Assembly: GCA_017527415.1 (NCBI GenBank)
Contig: JAFXQA010000008.1
Span: 1 to 64,000 of the forward strand
Length of the DNA stretch: 64,000 bases
From: Bacteroidales bacterium
GTDB lineage: Bacteria; Bacteroidota; Bacteroidia; Bacteroidales; UBA932
Direction: 5' to 3'
In this document: positions 34,572-45,100 of the stretch, in pieces
Layout of the letters: every line of letters starts with the position of its first letter
Position numbering within the stretch: position 1 is the stretch's first letter
Program-made: the position numbers and the translations under genes
Notes under the pieces: model-generated
Database searches by the model: none
The model's input: only the letters and a program-made list of their open reading frames with translations
Told to the model about the DNA's origin: nothing

Positions 34572-35588
34572 CTATCCTGTAATGCTGTAATTGAATACGT
34601 CGCCCCAGTCACTCCATCTTACCGTGAATTCGATAGGATCGTCGGGTGAGATCCTGAGTTCCAGTGTATAGTGTTTATTCTTCTCCCAGTGGGACCCGAC
34701 ATTCTCGAAAACATTGGAAAGGAGGACTTCTCGGGCCGTAGTCCGCTCATGAAGGATGCCTGCATATGACACGGTAAACTCTACATGGAGCCTTGCCGCG
34801 GCATTTGTGAGCTCCTGCGGAAGCGGAATTACGGGCGGAAGAGACTGTGCCGTAGTCGTGAGGGTAATGTCGTCTGTATTGACGGCAGGGTCGTCGGCAT
34901 ATAGGACGAGATTACCCCTGGCGCCACTCCAATCTGACCACCCTGAACTCCGGTGTATAGCCGTGAAATATATTCCGTCGAAGCGGACAGCCTTGAGCTT
35001 TACGGTGTACTTCGATGCAGTGTCAACCTTTACCACAGACACGTCCACCATGGAAAGGGCGTGGTTGAAAGGCATGACCACCAGTCCTGAGTTGCTGTTT
35101 TTGGTCTGGTTTTTAACAACGTCGGACACCAGGAAATCCGTGTGGCCGTCGGCTGTGTACTGGATATCAGGAATAGTCTTGGTAGCCGAGGTGAATTCCG
35201 TGGTGGTTCCGGCTTTGTAAAGGACCGGAGACGCAGAGTAAGGGCTATAGGCCCAGAAGCTTAGTGGATCCGAAACATCCGGCCAGAACCTCGTGGGCGA
35301 GTATGTGTAGGAAGCGCCGGTGTGGGTGACTTCTACGTTATACATGAATCCCGGAGCAAGGTTGTTATTGGGTCCGTTCATATTGCCCTTGTACGCGAAT
35401 ACTCCGAAACTGGTGTTGTCTGGATATGCAGCCTTGGTTGCGTCGTCGTTCAGCAGCAGCGACCCGGCTCCGAAACGGATGGGGTCATCCAACTCCGGTG
35501 CCGGATCGTAAGTCTTCACGCACCCTGCCAGGGTTGACAGGGCGAGCGTGCAGACAGCTGCTAATATGAACGTTACGCGGTTAAGCAC
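34572..35588 (-). CDS. fimbrillin-family lipoprotein (second of three)
   Basis: A 338-residue lipoprotein (MLNRVTFILAAVCTLALSTLAGC). Fimbrillin features are YSPTRFWPDVSDPLSFWAYSPYS (about 96-118), MPFNHALSMVDVSVVKV (about 172-188), and the C-terminal YTLELRISPDDPIEFTVRWSDWGD, the WxxWG-type end seen in this family. It lies 6 bases after the first fimbrillin and 1 base before the third. The three paralogues are only distantly alike, which suggests different roles in the fibre rather than a recent copy. Confidence 0.8.
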   Translation of the reverse strand: MLNRVTFILAAVCTLALSTLAGCVKTYDPAPELDDPIRFGAGSLLLNDDATKAAYPDNTSFGVFAYKGNMNGPNNNLAPGFMYNVEVTHTGASYTYSPTRFWPDVSDPLSFWAYSPYSASPVLYKAGTTTEFTSATKTIPDIQYTADGHTDFLVSDVVKNQTKNSNSGLVVMPFNHALSMVDVSVVKVDTASKYTVKLKAVRFDGIYFTAIHRSSGWSDWSGARGNLVLYADDPAVNTDDITLTTTAQSLPPVIPLPQELTNAAARLHVEFTVSYAGILHERTTAREVLLSNVFENVGSHWEKNKHYTLELRISPDDPIEFTVRWSDWGDVFNYSITG

Positions 35589-35594
35589 AAATGA

Positions 35595-36683
35595 TTAGTT
35601 GAGGATGTAGTAGTAACCGTTGTCGGTGCCCCAAGGCTCCATTGATGCAGTAAAGTTGATAGCCTCAGCATCGATGGTGATGATGTAGGTGTAATGAACG
35701 CCTGCAACCCAGCCGCCGACAGGGGTGTCATCGTTATAATCACCATCACCATCAGAATCTGTAGGATAGTCAACCTTGTCGAACAGTACCAGATCATAGG
35801 TCTTGTTATTGAACGTGTTGACCACTTGGTTAGGTTCTGTTCCGGTTGTGATTGTGTAGGAAATTTTAAGCCTCTGGGCATCGGCAACAAAGGTCTGTGG
35901 CATAACAATGAGATTGTTAATCAGATACTGGCTGCTGGCATCAGTAGTAACATTGGTAGGAAGAGTGGAAACTTGAGTTGCACCGCTAATGTTTGTGTAG
36001 GTTCCGGTTCCACTAGGTGTCCACGATACAATTGCAGTATCTACCGGATCTGCAGGAGATACGGAATACCCTGTTACATCAAATTTACCTGCATTGTTAA
36101 TATTCTCCAGAGAAACAGCAGTAATTGCAAGAGTTCCATCGTTACCGATACCATTACCCTTGCGGACTTTAAGGTCAAAGAGGGCGTTGATGTGGCGGAA
36201 GTGAAGTTGAACTTCCTGACCGTAATTGGCCTTGAGGACGTGCTTTTTATCAGCGACGAGGATATCGTTATTGGCTCCCAAAAGGGTGAGGGACTGAGAC
36301 TCGAATACGCCAGTGCTCAATGTATGGCTATTAACAATAGCGGATGCTTCAACATCCTCACTGGGAGAGATTGCGTAGAAATCATAGTAGTCATTGTCCC
36401 TATTCCAATAACGAACAGGGGAATAAGTCCAAGTGGTCCCGTTATCTGTGCTGACGACTGTTCCGTCGAATTGGGTTGCAGTAGTGGGAGTATATGCATA
36501 CACGAAGAACTTGTCTCCGTTTGCAAATGCGCTTCCACCTGCGCCACGGGCTTTGGTAAGTCCACCAGCCCAAGAACTCAATTTGATTTCAGCGCCATCA
36601 CTGTGGTGATTAATGTCGTAGGTCCTGCTGCAAGACACGGCCGCGAGAGCGACTGCTGCTACGAGGAAAATGTAACGTTTCAT
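35595..36683 (-). CDS. fimbrillin-family lipoprotein (first of three, possible major subunit)
   Basis: A 362-residue lipoprotein starting MKRYIFLVAAVALAAVSC (an ATG two codons earlier, 36689, is possible). It has the classic fimbrillin pattern: a TKA-type early strand (GGLTKARGAGGSAFANGDKF), YSPVRYWNRDNDYYDFYAISPS (about 92-113), LHFRHINALFDLKVRKGNG, and a C-terminal ITIDAEAINFTASMEPWGTDNG. It is the first subunit gene after the DUF5119 gene and the codons look less GC-rich than its neighbours. The 48-base A/T-rich gap before it (36684-36731) is the longest inside the operon and may hold an extra promoter; I see no clear -7 box. Confidence 0.8.
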   Translation of the reverse strand: MKRYIFLVAAVALAAVSCSRTYDINHHSDGAEIKLSSWAGGLTKARGAGGSAFANGDKFFVYAYTPTTATQFDGTVVSTDNGTTWTYSPVRYWNRDNDYYDFYAISPSEDVEASAIVNSHTLSTGVFESQSLTLLGANNDILVADKKHVLKANYGQEVQLHFRHINALFDLKVRKGNGIGNDGTLAITAVSLENINNAGKFDVTGYSVSPADPVDTAIVSWTPSGTGTYTNISGATQVSTLPTNVTTDASSQYLINNLIVMPQTFVADAQRLKISYTITTGTEPNQVVNTFNNKTYDLVLFDKVDYPTDSDGDGDYNDDTPVGGWVAGVHYTYIITIDAEAINFTASMEPWGTDNGYYYILN

Positions 36684-36731
36684 AAACATTTGGTTTAATG
36701 AGTTAATAAAAAATATATAAACAATTGCTAA

Positions 36732-37868
36732 TTAGCTAATTATGGTCGTTGAACCCGTTTCTTCGTTCCAGTCTCCAATGAGTGGTTTGAAGCCCCCGCC
36801 GCCTTCATCTATGGGAGGATCTGTATCCTCGGGCGGAAAGTCGGCCACGTCTATCTCCAGAGGTATCACTCCGCCCGTGGGAAGGGCTCGGATCTGGTCG
36901 GTTACGTCTATTCGTATATTCTTGTATTTGCCTGTCTTGAAGGCCACGTTCAGCACGAGCCAGTGTTTCCCCGCTGGCGCGGCGGCGACGCTTGCATCAT
37001 CGTAAGGGTTGCACCCGGGGATGCCGAAGGTCAGGCACCTTGCGCCCAGCAGGTCGGGATCGGCCGCCGCATTCATATACACATCCATCGGCACGCTCAC
37101 GGCGGTCGTCGAGGTCTCCCCTGTGCACAGGTTCACGTCATCCGACACACCCGTCAGTGCCGCTCCGTTGCTGCCTGCCACACGCTCAAGGTTGTTGAGC
37201 AGTTTCACCTGGAACAGGTAGATGAAGGATGCTGGCTGAAGATTTCCCTTTATGCGGAGGATGTATTTTCCGTCCTCGAAGTCATAATCCTCAAGGTTGT
37301 CGGTAATGTGATGCGCGGGGTCGAAAAGCCTGAACAGCTCGTCCGGCATCAAGGTCACGTTCTCGTTTATCTCATCCGGATCCGCCTTTGTAGCTGCGGC
37401 CTTCTGGGCGGATGTCTGAACCGGCAGGGAAGCCTTGAGGCCGGAAGATATGATACGGGTATAGGCGTGTACATCGGCCAGGTCATCTTCCGATCGGAAG
37501 AGGAGCACCTCGGAATCGTTGTTGTGGAAGAGCAGGTCGTGGATGCCCACGAAAACGTCTGCCTGTCCTTCGAGTCCGCTGAAATTATAAACGTTGTGCG
37601 ACTTTGGCTCGCCGGCATCGTCCAGCGTGAAGATATGCATCCTGACACCCTTAGGTTCGGTATATCCTAGGGGGCCGTATGCAGTTGTGTTCCACACATA
37701 ATCCCACTGGGCCTGCCAGTTGATCTGCCAGAGGATGTCTGTGGTTATGGTGGTCTGCATGACGACCTTGGTAGCCGCCACCTTGCGCAGGTGCAGCATG
37801 GGCTCGATGGTGCATCCGCCCAGGACGAGCAGTGCAACGATGGTCGTTATGCAGTTTCTCAATTTCAT
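36732..37868 (-). CDS. DUF5119 fimbrial-operon lipoprotein
   Basis: A 378-residue lipoprotein (MKLRNCITTIVALLVLGGC, then TIEPMLHLRK, a typical DUF5119 opening). It has a domain of beta strands (VVMQTTITTDILWQINWQAQWDYVW, VRMHIFTLDDAGEP) and an Asp/Pro/Gly-rich end. DUF5119 genes regularly accompany fimbrillin genes in Bacteroidales, but their role is not known; they may be fibre assembly or surface-anchoring components. The ATG overlaps the previous stop by four bases, so expression is coupled. Confidence 0.75.
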   Translation of the reverse strand: MKLRNCITTIVALLVLGGCTIEPMLHLRKVAATKVVMQTTITTDILWQINWQAQWDYVWNTTAYGPLGYTEPKGVRMHIFTLDDAGEPKSHNVYNFSGLEGQADVFVGIHDLLFHNNDSEVLLFRSEDDLADVHAYTRIISSGLKASLPVQTSAQKAAATKADPDEINENVTLMPDELFRLFDPAHHITDNLEDYDFEDGKYILRIKGNLQPASFIYLFQVKLLNNLERVAGSNGAALTGVSDDVNLCTGETSTTAVSVPMDVYMNAAADPDLLGARCLTFGIPGCNPYDDASVAAAPAGKHWLVLNVAFKTGKYKNIRIDVTDQIRALPTGGVIPLEIDVADFPPEDTDPPIDEGGGGFKPLIGDWNEETGSTTIIS

Positions 37869-39247
37869 CTTCTCTTTCGTGTCAACAGGTCGTAACCTAT
37901 TGAAAAATAAAGTCTTGTAGGTCCGAACCAGAGCAGACGCTTGCTACGCTCCTTGAAGTCTTCCGGCTTGCCGAGGTAGTCGTAGTAGTACCAGCCCGTG
38001 GCCTCGTTGCCCCAGATGTAAGGGTCGTACCTCGACCATAAAATTCCGGCCGCCAGTCCTGTGTCGAAGAAGAAACGGCTGCTGCCGAAATACTTCTTGA
38101 AACCTATGCCGAGCGAGCCTCCGAGGCCTTCTCCTATCCATCCTTTTTCATCGAACCCTATGCCATACCGCACCGCATTCACACTCCCGAAAAGGTAGGG
38201 TCCTTTATATAGATACACATTTTGCTTAAAATAACGCTTCACCCAAAGGGTGATATTGTTGATTTGCATGAACTTGTGGGTGTCCCAGTGCTGCCACATG
38301 GGCCATTCGACATCCGCGCCGAAGGTAGTGCGGCCATCGTAAGGGTAGTATTCGAGGCTCACGGACGGTATGGACGTGAAACCGTAACGGGGGATGTAGG
38401 TCGCGTCGTAAAGCAGGTTGGTGCTCACGCCCAGAAGGGGTACGCAGGGTTCTTTAGATTCGTCGGGCTTCTGGCGGGTAATCGACTGGTTATCAGCCAC
38501 TTGACTACATTCCTCCTGCAGGGAATCAGGGGGGAAGGATTGGCTTAAAGTACTATCAATCAATGCTTTACCCGCCAAGGTTTCCGAGGTGGTATCGGCT
38601 GGCTTCTTCGTCTCGCTGGATTCCTTCGCTTCACTTGGAACGACAGTCGCAGTGGCGGCAGAGTGCGACGAGACGATAATCATGACACCGCAGCGCAGAT
38701 AACGGTAATGGGCCCTGAGCAGATACTGCCACAGGTCGCCGACCAGCGGATCCGAGCCGAGGCCTTTTGAAAGACGCCATTTGCGGGAATCGAGAGAGAT
38801 GGTCGAATCGTCGAGGATGCGGAGGATCTTCTCGCGGGAGGCATCGGAAAGCTTGCTGTCGGCGGCCACCCTGCTGCGGAGCATGGCCCACGACTCGCCT
38901 GCGGGACTGAGCTTGAACTTGCCGAGAGTTTCCGGATAGTTCTTCAGTATCAGCCACTTCATTTCGGCAGAACGAAGTTTGCACAGTTCCCTGTTATGAT
39001 AAAGGCTTCCTTCCGGCGATGCAAAAGCTTCTACTACAATCTGCTCAATATTAGCCGTGCCCAGAGAATCGATGAAACGGAAGATCTCCTGCTCAACGGC
39101 AGCATTGTCAAGATAGGTGCGGTCATAATGGGGGTTGTCCCACCTGAAGCAGACGGGGAATTCGCGGGTAACCGTTGTCTGAGCATGTGCCATGCAGGCG
39201 GCGGAAAATGCGAATAAAACAGCCATTATGATATTTCGACACTTCAT
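37865..39247 (-). CDS. DUF3575-type outer-membrane protein, first gene of the fimbrial operon
   Basis: A 460-residue exported protein (MKCRNIIMAVLFAFSAACMAHA). Residues about 60-110 look like an OmpA-type peptidoglycan-binding element (IEQIVVEAFASPEGSLYHNR). A Ser/Thr-rich linker (about 200-270) follows, then a barrel-like C-terminal DUF3575 region (LLGVSTNLLYDATYIPRYGF at about 275-294, SLEYYPYDGRTTFGADVEWP). Proteins of this kind start many Bacteroidales fimbrial operons and may help export or anchor the fibre. The -7 box at 39257-39264 gives a very short leader to the ATG at 39247. Confidence 0.8.
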   Translation of the reverse strand: MKCRNIIMAVLFAFSAACMAHAQTTVTREFPVCFRWDNPHYDRTYLDNAAVEQEIFRFIDSLGTANIEQIVVEAFASPEGSLYHNRELCKLRSAEMKWLILKNYPETLGKFKLSPAGESWAMLRSRVAADSKLSDASREKILRILDDSTISLDSRKWRLSKGLGSDPLVGDLWQYLLRAHYRYLRCGVMIIVSSHSAATATVVPSEAKESSETKKPADTTSETLAGKALIDSTLSQSFPPDSLQEECSQVADNQSITRQKPDESKEPCVPLLGVSTNLLYDATYIPRYGFTSIPSVSLEYYPYDGRTTFGADVEWPMWQHWDTHKFMQINNITLWVKRYFKQNVYLYKGPYLFGSVNAVRYGIGFDEKGWIGEGLGGSLGIGFKKYFGSSRFFFDTGLAAGILWSRYDPYIWGNEATGWYYYDYLGKPEDFKERSKRLLWFGPTRLYFSIGYDLLTRKRR

Positions 39248-39256
39248 CTAATTTTG

Positions 39257-39264
39257 CAAATATA
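39257..39264 (-). promoter_or_regulatory. -7 box of the fimbrial operon
   Basis: Minus-strand TATATTTG, 9 bases before the ATG of the DUF3575 gene. Directly upstream, where the -33 contact should be, lies the 21-base palindrome rather than a TTTG, so this promoter probably depends on or is blocked by a protein bound there. Confidence 0.55.
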
Positions 39265-39266
39265 AC

Positions 39267-39287
39267 GTAATATTCCTAGAATATTAC
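39267..39287. repeat. perfect 21-base palindrome, candidate operator
   Basis: Arms GTAATATTC and GAATATTAC are perfectly inverted around CTA. It begins 2 bases upstream of the fimbrial -7 box and fills the spacer and -33 zone of that promoter. It does not overlap the upp promoter on the other strand (39324-39355). The likely reading is a dimeric regulator site controlling fimbriae; an RNA role is unlikely because it lies outside the predicted transcripts. Confidence 0.7.
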
Positions 39288-39323
39288 CTGTTTTGTGCCT
39301 AAAACTGCTATCTACGATAGTTG

Positions 39324-39355
39324 TTTGCTATTCGGCAGATTATTTTGTATCTTCG
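39324..39355 (+). promoter_or_regulatory. promoter of upp (TTTG-N20-TATCTTCG)
   Basis: TTTG at 39324-39327 and TATCTTCG at 39348-39355, 20 bases apart, place transcription near 39361, about 15 bases before the upp ATG at 39376. The -7 box is a TTCG variant also used at 52143 and 58631. Confidence 0.6.
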
Positions 39356-39375
39356 CATAATCATTCCAAAACACT

Positions 39376-40005
39376 ATGAGCCAACTGCATGTTATCGATC
39401 ATCCCATGATTCAGCACAAGCTGACCATCATGCGCAAAAAGGAAACCGGATCCAAGGATTTCCGTGAACTTCTCAAAGAAATCGCCCTCCTGATGGGCTA
39501 CGAGGTCACCCGGGACCTCCCGTTGGAAGATATTGACATCGAAACTCCCATCTGCAAGATGACGGCTAAGGAAATCGCCGGCCGCAAGATGGCCATCGTT
39601 CCCATCCTGCGCGCAGGTCTGGGAATGGTCGAAGGCCTGCAGACGCTCGTGCCCGTGGCTAAGGTCGGCCACATCGGCCTCTACCGTAACGAAGAAACCC
39701 ACGAGCCTGTAGAGTACTACTGCAAGCTTCCGGAAGATATCGACGACCGCCTTGTCATAGTCACCGACCCCATGCTCGCCACCGGCGGCAGCGCATCCGA
39801 CGCCATCACCATGATCAAGAAGCGCGGCTGCCACAACATCCGCCTGATGTGCCTTGTTGCAGTCCCTGAGGGCATCAAGAAGGTGCAGGAAACGCATCCG
39901 GACGTAGATATTTACGTGGCTGCCGTGGATGACCACCTCAACGAGAATGCATACATCGTTCCGGGCCTTGGAGACGCCGGAGACCGCATTTTCGGCACAA
40001 AGTAA
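39376..40005 (+). CDS. upp: uracil phosphoribosyltransferase
   Basis: A 209-residue cytoplasmic enzyme of pyrimidine salvage, making UMP from uracil and PRPP. Length and motifs are normal: [26 protein letters not shown] (about 55-80) and the PRPP-binding loop [16 protein letters not shown] (about 127-142), with the uracil-contact end [18 protein letters not shown]. It is a single gene with its own promoter. Its stop lies 2 bases from the converging pbpC stop. Confidence 0.97.
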   Translation: MSQLHVIDHPMIQHKLTIMRKKETGSKDFRELLKEIALLMGYEVTRDLPLEDIDIETPICKMTAKEIAGRKMAIVPILRAGLGMVEGLQTLVPVAKVGHIGLYRNEETHEPVEYYCKLPEDIDDRLVIVTDPMLATGGSASDAITMIKKRGCHNIRLMCLVAVPEGIKKVQETHPDVDIYVAAVDDHLNENAYIVPGLGDAGDRIFGTK

Positions 40006-40007
40006 GA

Positions 40008-42167
40008 TTACTTCACCGAGAACCGTACGGATGCCGTGCTGCCGTCCTGATCTACAACGGTAAGCGTATGCTGTCCCGGAGAGGGAGCAAGCAGCATCTC
40101 GTGACGGAAGGTGGTTTCCCCGACATAAGTATTATCCAGATGCCACCAGAGCGTGGCATCTGTTTTATGATGTGCGGCCCGGAAGACCACCCCTTCAACC
40201 TTGCCGGAGAGTTGGCGGGGAAGAACAAGCACCGCCCCGTTCTGAGGATAGATAAACTGCACTGCAGCATCGCCGGAGGCCTTCCGGGCACCCGTATACT
40301 CGGGATGATACGGCTTGTAGTACCACTCCATCGCCGGAGGAAGCACGAATTCACCGCTGCTGTGGTATCGGCAGGGTTCGCTGTCCAGTCCTGCAGCGGG
40401 AATCAGCATCGGTTCCGAGGTGCATTCCGGGCCCGCCAGGTGCCCGGATGCGGTACAGACATCGGCGTAACAGCCATCATTCCCGGAAGTGCCTGCCGCG
40501 AGGGACCCGGGTTCCGGGAACCATTCATCCGAAGCCGGCAGAAGGTTCAGGATGTCGAAGAGTACGGGACCGGCAGTACGGGCGCCTACCAGGCCGGGAA
40601 CCCCCTGCCCCTGAGCATTGCCGACCCAGACCCCTATGGTATAGGCAGGAGTCATCCCCACCGCCCAAGCATCGCGGAATCCATAGCTGGTGCCGGTTTT
40701 CCATGCAGCTTTGCGAACCGACCGTATCAGCCTCCAGTCCAGCTGGTCCGGGCGGTTGACCTCCTTCAATGCTTCAAACGTATACCATCGCGCGACCGGG
40801 TCTGTAAAGGGAGACGAACCCCGAACGAAGGCAGAATACGCTGCAGTTATTTCGTCCAGACGTGCCTCGGCGCCGCCCAGGATCAATGAAAGTCCGTAAT
40901 GCTCAGACGATTCCGTGATGGTGGAGAGCCCGGCCTGCTGCAACACCGCATGGAACTTGGGCACACCGTACTGCCGCAGCAGGAACACCGACGGCACATT
41001 CAGCGAACGCGCCAGGGCCTCATCTGCCGGAACGGCTCCGTAGAACTGCCGGTCGAAATTCTGGGGCGCGAATCCGCTCAGGTTCACGGGGATGTCCGGC
41101 AGCAGCGTCCGAGGAAGGATGGTCCCCTCCTGCAAGGCTGCTTCGTAGAGGAAAGGCTTGAGGATACTGCCCGTAGAACGGGGCGAGGAGGCGATATCCA
41201 CCTGCCTGCCGGGCCTGTCCCTTTCGGGAGACGAGTTACCGACATAGGCCACGACCGCACCGCTGGCATTGTCGATGACCACTGCCGCCATGTCCGCTAT
41301 CCCCTCCTGCGCCAGTTCGTCCGAGCGGCGGTTCACGGCCGCTTCCACAGCCCTCTGAAGAGGCAGGGAGAGACCGGTTCGCGTGCGGACTCCCCCCGGG
41401 CATTTTTCTACGTAGTGCGAGGCCAGCGAAGGCAGGGGCAGAGGTGCTTCCGGCAAAGGCTCTTCGATTGCTGCGGAATAAGTTTCGATGGGTATATCCT
41501 TATGGTCCAACAGTCTTTTCAGCAGGCGGTTACGCTTCTGCAGCAGTTCTTCCCTACCACGGCTCAGGTGAAGCGTGGAAGGAGAGTTCGGGAGCACCGC
41601 GAGCGTGGCGGATTCCCCCCAGGAAAGCTCGGATGCCGGGCGGCCGAAATAGCGCCACGATGCGGCTTCCAGCCCAACGACATTACCCCCGAATGGGGCA
41701 TGGGAGGCATACATTGCCAGTATCCTGCGTTTGGAGCAGCGGAGTTCCAGCCTGGTTGCCAGCACCGACTCAATCATCTTCTGCCAGACAGTACGTTCTT
41801 TCTGCCTGCTGAGGCGGATGACCTGCATGGTGATGGTGCTGCCTCCGCTTACCACATGGCCGCTACGGATGTTGTCGCGCGCAGCACGTAGAAGTGAAAC
41901 CGGATTCACTCCCGGGTGATAGCGGAAGTGCCTGTCTTCGAACTGGATAAGGGCGATGGCAAAGCGCACCGGCACGGTGTCGCAAGGAGGAAAACGCCAC
42001 TGTCCGTCGGCAGCAATCCTGGCTCCCAGCAAGTCTCCTTCCGCACTTTCCACCACGGTGGAATAGCTCACATTCCGGAAAAGATTACGAGGGAGACAGA
42101 AAAGCCAGCCCAGCAGGAGAAGACCTGCCAGGCTGAAAAAGATTACCCGCCTGCGCGGGAATCTCAT
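40008..42167 (-). CDS. pbpC: penicillin-binding protein 1C
   Basis: A 719-residue bifunctional peptidoglycan synthase anchored in the inner membrane by one helix (about 8-27). The glycosyltransferase domain has FEDRHFRYHPGVNPVSLLRA (about 76-95) and GGSTITMQV. The transpeptidase domain has SILK, SLN and KTGTS as the three penicillin-binding motifs. A C-terminal beta-sandwich (from about 615, QFIYPQNGAVLVL) is the PBP1C C-terminal domain. Its ATG overlaps the alpha-2-macroglobulin gene stop by four bases, the well-known pair found in many Gram-negative bacteria (yfhM-pbpC), linking wall repair with protease trapping. Confidence 0.95.
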   Translation of the reverse strand: MRFPRRRVIFFSLAGLLLLGWLFCLPRNLFRNVSYSTVVESAEGDLLGARIAADGQWRFPPCDTVPVRFAIALIQFEDRHFRYHPGVNPVSLLRAARDNIRSGHVVSGGSTITMQVIRLSRQKERTVWQKMIESVLATRLELRCSKRRILAMYASHAPFGGNVVGLEAASWRYFGRPASELSWGESATLAVLPNSPSTLHLSRGREELLQKRNRLLKRLLDHKDIPIETYSAAIEEPLPEAPLPLPSLASHYVEKCPGGVRTRTGLSLPLQRAVEAAVNRRSDELAQEGIADMAAVVIDNASGAVVAYVGNSSPERDRPGRQVDIASSPRSTGSILKPFLYEAALQEGTILPRTLLPDIPVNLSGFAPQNFDRQFYGAVPADEALARSLNVPSVFLLRQYGVPKFHAVLQQAGLSTITESSEHYGLSLILGGAEARLDEITAAYSAFVRGSSPFTDPVARWYTFEALKEVNRPDQLDWRLIRSVRKAAWKTGTSYGFRDAWAVGMTPAYTIGVWVGNAQGQGVPGLVGARTAGPVLFDILNLLPASDEWFPEPGSLAAGTSGNDGCYADVCTASGHLAGPECTSEPMLIPAAGLDSEPCRYHSSGEFVLPPAMEWYYKPYHPEYTGARKASGDAAVQFIYPQNGAVLVLPRQLSGKVEGVVFRAAHHKTDATLWWHLDNTYVGETTFRHEMLLAPSPGQHTLTVVDQDGSTASVRFSVK

Positions 42168-45100
42168 CTTGTAACCACGGCTTTGCCGGAGGCGGTGGAT
42201 GCGTTCACGGCCGGATCGTACATGGCTTCACATACAACTGCAGGAAGCACATAACTGCCTTCGTAGGCTGCACGCAGCTGCACCGAGAAGGTCTTAGAGC
42301 GGCCTGCAGGCAGGCCAAAGAACCAGTTCACGCGGTCGTCGCGGATGTCCTTATAGTCGTAGCCATCCTCGGCAAGAGCGCCGCCCTGCAGGCGGTCGTT
42401 AACAATTTCCCATCCGGAAGGGATGCCGAAATTCAGTGCCAGGTTCTCGTGAGCGCGGACCGCATCTCCCGTAACCTTGATAGTTGCGGTAAAGCGGGTT
42501 CCCTGTGCCAGAATAGCCGGATTGACGGCTGAGCCATTCTCCCCGGTGTATCTAACCTCAACGCCCAGACCGTTGGAAACTGCCTTCTTCGCTCCATCTC
42601 GGGAAACGGAAAGCACCGTTCCATACAGCATACCGTCGCCAAGATTCTGCACGGTGGCGCTGCCGGAAAGCGGCACCGATACCATCGAAGCTGCAGAGGC
42701 GACATCCTTTCCGCCAACCGTTGCGTGGATTGCGGCATTCCCGACCTTCTTATTAAGATGATCGAGAGCGATCGCCGCAAAGGCGCTTTCCTGAGTAGAC
42801 ATGCCGCGCTGGGGAAGTTCGGAAGCAACGGCAAGCGCATCTGCCACGCGGTCGTTCAGCAAAAGGGCATCAAGGGCGATTAATTGATCGCGCAACGCGG
42901 TGCCATAGGTAATATTATATGGTTCATATTCCGGGAACTTGCTGCTCACTCCGTCCAGGAGGCCGGCAGCAAGAGAAGACTTGCCACTCAGTGCATAGGC
43001 GGAAGAAAGCATCCATCGGGCCTGATCGCCGATATCACCCGCTTCTTTCAGCCTGTTCATGCCGGCAAGATTCGGAGATCCTGCAACAGCAAGGGAATAG
43101 AGCCTATAGGCTTCGTCCAGATTGGAGAAGAAATTGTTCCCGGCGACACGGAACACCTGGCTCATCTTCTGCTGATAGCCCTTCCAGTTCTTGATCACAC
43201 CGGCATTCACTTCAAATCCCTCCTTGGAAGCCTCGGCAAGGAACTGTCCGGCCATGGAAGAAACCCAGGTTCCGGAAGTGCCTCCGGTCCAGTAGGCGAA
43301 ACCTCCGTCCGCCTGCTGGCGGGCATAAATCTGACAGATAATAACTGGTATCAGTTCTTTAGATTTTGCAACATCGGCTTCAGACAATAGAGGAAGAAGG
43401 TGCAGCAAGGTCAGGCCGCGTGCGCTCAACTGCTCAGTGCAGTTGTAAGGATAATCTCTCATGCCCACAAACAGCTCCTGCACGTCTACGGCAGGGAAAC
43501 CCGCCAACTGCAAGGTGTTGCCGAACACATCGCGTGATTCACCTTTCTCCAGCAAGAAATGCTCTACAGTCGTGATTGCCGGATTAGAATTCCGAACATT
43601 GAGCGCGATCGTTTCCGAAGCCTTGTGACTGCCGGCAGAAGCACTTACAGTAATGTGTGCCACGCCCTCGTCGTCAGTCGCCATCAAGGGGAACTGCACC
43701 AGTTTGTCGCCTTTGCCGGAGAACTTCACAGTCTTGACACCACCTCCGGATACGGGCCCTTCGGCTTTGACCGTAACGCTTGCTTCGCCAAGGCCATCCT
43801 CCATGGCAAACACGTTCACCGCGGCGGTTGTCTCCTCTCCGCTGCCAAGCACTCGAGGCAGCGTGGTCACCACCATCAACGGACTCTGCACGGGAACGGT
43901 CTTCTCCGCATTGCCATACGCACCGTCGTGCCCGGCTACCACCATCACGCGCACGCTACCCACATACATGGGAAGCTGCAGCTTGAGCACGTCCGAGCCT
44001 TTTGCTATGGTCTTCGGGCCACGGTACAGAACCACCGGATTGAAGCGGTTGTCCTTGCGGGCACCGCGCACCGCGTCTTCATCACCGCCAATCGCGGCAA
44101 TGGGCGACAGCTTTCCTCCGAAAGCGCCTATCACCTGGTCGTAAAGGTCCCAGGTAGACACTGTGAGGGCCTCATTCTTATACATCCTGCTCCAAGGATC
44201 GGGTGTCTTGAACGCGGTGAGATCCAGCAGGCCTTCGTCCACGATAGCCAGAGTATAGGTCATCGGCTTGCCGCTGCGCTCGCTCACCTTAACCGTAAAC
44301 GGTTCTTCCGGATGGATCACGTCCGGCATAGTCACCACCGGTTCCAGATGTGAACCGGGATTCTCCACCTTGATGCGCTGCACACCGTAAAGGCGTATGG
44401 GAAGGTCGTTCTTCACAGAGCCATATGGCTGCAGCAGGGTCACTCCGGCGTAGATATTCGGGGCCATGTCCGCTGTCACGGTAAAGTTCCAGGGTGTATC
44501 TTTCGAGGATGTTTTCACCCACTCCCTCGCTATCACTCCCCCGGCGTTCTCCAGGGTTACGAGAGCCTGTCCGCCCTCGGCGGCAGGGATGTAGATGGTG
44601 GCCTTCTCGCCCACCTGATACGAAGGCTTGCTGGTGGAGAAGGTTAGCATGGTGAGGGACTCGGGATCCCTGCGGTCGGCACGGCCGCGATACTCGGGCC
44701 AGTCGACAGTGAACCGCGCTCCGCTCACATGTCCGGACGTCTTATCCCGCGCAAGCACCAGATAATTGCCCCAGGCAGGATAATCGACCTGGAAGGTAAA
44801 GGAGGCATCCTGCTGGCCTGCAACCAGTTCTCCACTCTGTACCTTTTCTACGGAAGATCCGTTTACGTATGCATCCAGGCTGCCGCCGGCGTTGTCCCAC
44901 CACCAGTTCCAACCTGTCTTGAAGACGGCATATTCAACCCTGTGCCCGCTGACGCGCCGGCCGGCGGCATCCACAACCGCCAGGTTGAACCTGTGAGCTT
45001 TGTCGGTCTCAAGGAATTCACCGTCAGGCACTCGAACGCCCACATAGGTGCTGTACGGGGAATACGGAATGGTTTCTGTGGTGAAACTTTCATCTCCGCC

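Noticed and set aside
39248..39375. Invertible promoter for phase variation of the fimbriae
   Set aside because: Only one compact palindrome is present; two inverted repeats flanking the promoter and a nearby invertase gene are not seen.
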